Below are positions 11,974-12,453 of a stretch of 12,453 nucleotides of DNA, one piece after another (positions within the stretch are counted from its first letter, which is position 1; every line of letters begins with the position of its first letter). A model generated the notes under the pieces. The model had not been told where the DNA came from. It saw only the letters and a program-made list of their open reading frames with translations, and did no database searches. The position numbers were made by a program, and so were the translations under genes. Source of the stretch: JBBRMQ01 sp038230775 (GTDB taxonomy: Bacteria > Acidobacteriota > Thermoanaerobaculia > Gp7-AA8); the NCBI GenBank assembly GCA_038230775.1, contig JBBRMQ010000121.1, positions 1 to 12,453 of the forward strand. The letters run 5' to 3'.

Positions 11974-12305
11974 GGCTGCCTCACCAGCACGCGATCGCCA
12001 TCGACGCTCACTTCGTAGGTTGAAATCCGCAGCGATGGATCGGCGGCGTTCTTGCCTGTCGTTACGTCGAACGACCAGAAGTGCCACGGGCAGACGATCT
12101 CGCTGCCGAGAAGGTCGCCTTCGCCGAGGGGGCCGCCGCGATGCGGGCAGGTGTTGTCGCTGGCGAAGAAGCCCTGTGGCGTGTGATAGAGCGCGATGGT
12201 CTTGCCGCCGAACGCGCAAGGTTTCGCGCGTCCCACCGGCAAATCGTTTGTTTTCGCGACCTCAATGAGCTCCGCCATCGGAGCCGCGAAGGGTAGCACG
12301 CTCAT
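11970..12305 (-). CDS. Rieske [2Fe-2S] ferredoxin-like protein
   Basis: A 111-aa soluble electron carrier with a single Rieske domain, similar to the small ferredoxins of dioxygenases and to NirD. The cluster ligands are clear: C53-x-H55 (CPHRGGPLGEGDL) and C72-x2-H75 (CPWHFWSFD). The rest (AELIEVAKTNDLPVGRAKPC, IALYHTPQGFFAS, ISTYEVSVDGDRVLVRQ) follows the usual strand order. Two starts are possible. ATG at 12305 overlaps the upstream stop (ATGA), as at other junctions here; ATG at 12278 (MAELIEV) begins where homologues usually begin. I give the longer form. No dioxygenase or nitrite reductase is next to it; instead it lies between a radical SAM enzyme and a hydrolase, and may supply electrons to one of them. 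Confidence 0.88.
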   Translation of the reverse strand: MSVLPFAAPMAELIEVAKTNDLPVGRAKPCAFGGKTIALYHTPQGFFASDNTCPHRGGPLGEGDLLGSEIVCPWHFWSFDVTTGKNAADPSLRISTYEVSVDGDRVLVRQP

Positions 12306-12453
12306 GCTACCCACACCGGACGCGGAATCCCGCTGCTCCCGACGGCGGCGGTTCCATCCCATACGCCAGGAATCTCCGTTGCGCACTCGGGACACTTGCC
12401 ATCGCCCAGCCGATACGACGTAACCCGAAATCCGGTGCGGCCGATGACGAGCG
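12302..12453 (-). CDS. amrS: AmmeMemoRadiSam system radical SAM enzyme, C-terminal end (partial)
   Basis: The right edge cuts this gene; 49 C-terminal codons remain in the frame ending with TGA at 12304-12302. The peptide reads VIGRTGFRVTSYRLGDGK, then CPEC-ATEIPGVWDG and ends RPVWVA. This resembles the C-terminus of the AmrS radical SAM enzymes, which typically end with a CxxC metal-binding knuckle (here C20/C23 of the fragment) after 'VIGRDWY-x-ITxYxLxxxGxC'. The full family partners it with MEMO and AMMECR1 proteins; its radical SAM cluster would lie outside the window. The stop overlaps the Rieske start. The match is by memory of the family tail and is short, so the call is likely but not certain. 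Confidence 0.7.
   Translation of the reverse strand, partial: LVIGRTGFRVTSYRLGDGKCPECATEIPGVWDGTAAVGSSGIPRPVWVA

Noticed and set aside
11974..12219. Longer N-terminus of the alpha/beta hydrolase
   Set aside because: This part is out of frame with the Rieske gene on the same strand and Arg-rich without a motif; the ATGA overlap and GAGG support the start at 11973.
12306..12395. Longer N-terminus of the Rieske protein (to 12395)
   Set aside because: These codons overlap another frame whose peptide resembles the AmrS C-terminus and ends exactly at the Rieske ATG; the long form is Arg-rich and unlike Rieske proteins.

Overview
The window is GC-rich, gene-dense bacterial DNA. Thirteen protein genes fill almost all of it: twelve are complete and one is cut by the right edge. 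Starts of adjacent genes usually overlap the previous stop (ATGA), several lead genes start with GTG and have no Shine-Dalgarno sequence, and short palindromic or RPAT-coding repeats are scattered between and inside genes. Together with the gene content (a nuclease-helicase fusion of the XPD/DinG type, OsmC, DinB, an ArnT-like glycosyltransferase, M28 peptidase and AmmeMemoRadiSam), this fits an Acidobacteriota-like chromosome. That assignment is an inference from style and protein resemblance. No rRNA, tRNA, CRISPR array, phage gene or transposase is seen.

Layout. (1) 1-172: a perfect 27-bp inverted repeat of intergenic REP-like type, a degenerate second copy, and a probable promoter. (2) 173-4083, plus strand: a PD-(D/E)XK nuclease/XPD-family helicase, an unknown lipoprotein, an OsmC-type peroxide reductase and a DinB-fold protein, all tightly coupled. 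This looks like a DNA-repair and stress operon. (3) 7606-4134, minus strand: an ArnT/PMT-like membrane glycosyltransferase followed by a glutamine-hydrolysing asparagine synthetase, probably for cell-surface glycan or lipid modification. The glycosyltransferase carries a perfect 25-bp-arm palindrome inserted in frame. (4) 7633-9899, plus strand: an exported M28 metallopeptidase followed by a signal-less BtuF-like binding protein. (5) 10629-9838, minus strand: a TetR-type regulator with an unusual basic GG-rich N-terminal extension. It is divergent from (6) 10689-11336, plus strand: a CPBP intramembrane protease. The 59-bp gap between them holds two inverted repeats, one lying over the probable -10 of the protease gene. 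(7) window end to 11338, minus strand: the C-terminus of an AmmeMemoRadiSam radical SAM enzyme, a small Rieske [2Fe-2S] protein and an alpha/beta hydrolase, joined by ATGA overlaps.

Regulation visible in the sequence. The GTG starts of groups 3 and 4 are only 26 bp apart and back to back. The AT-rich core of that gap reads as a -10 element in both directions, each 7-9 nt from its start codon. The helicase and the CPBP gene also have a TANNNT hexamer 5-6 nt before the start, so leaderless or nearly leaderless transcripts are likely. Inside operons, translation seems to be handed on through overlapping stop and start codons. Convergent gene pairs are packed tightly: 1 bp lies between stops at 11336/11338, and there is a 62-bp antisense overlap at 9838-9899, so no intrinsic terminator fits there.

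Nothing in the window is clearly a new defence or mobile system. The best leads are the nuclease-XPD helicase fusion, the AmrS-Rieske-hydrolase operon, the palindrome and RPAT repeats that have entered coding sequence, and the overlapping bidirectional promoter.
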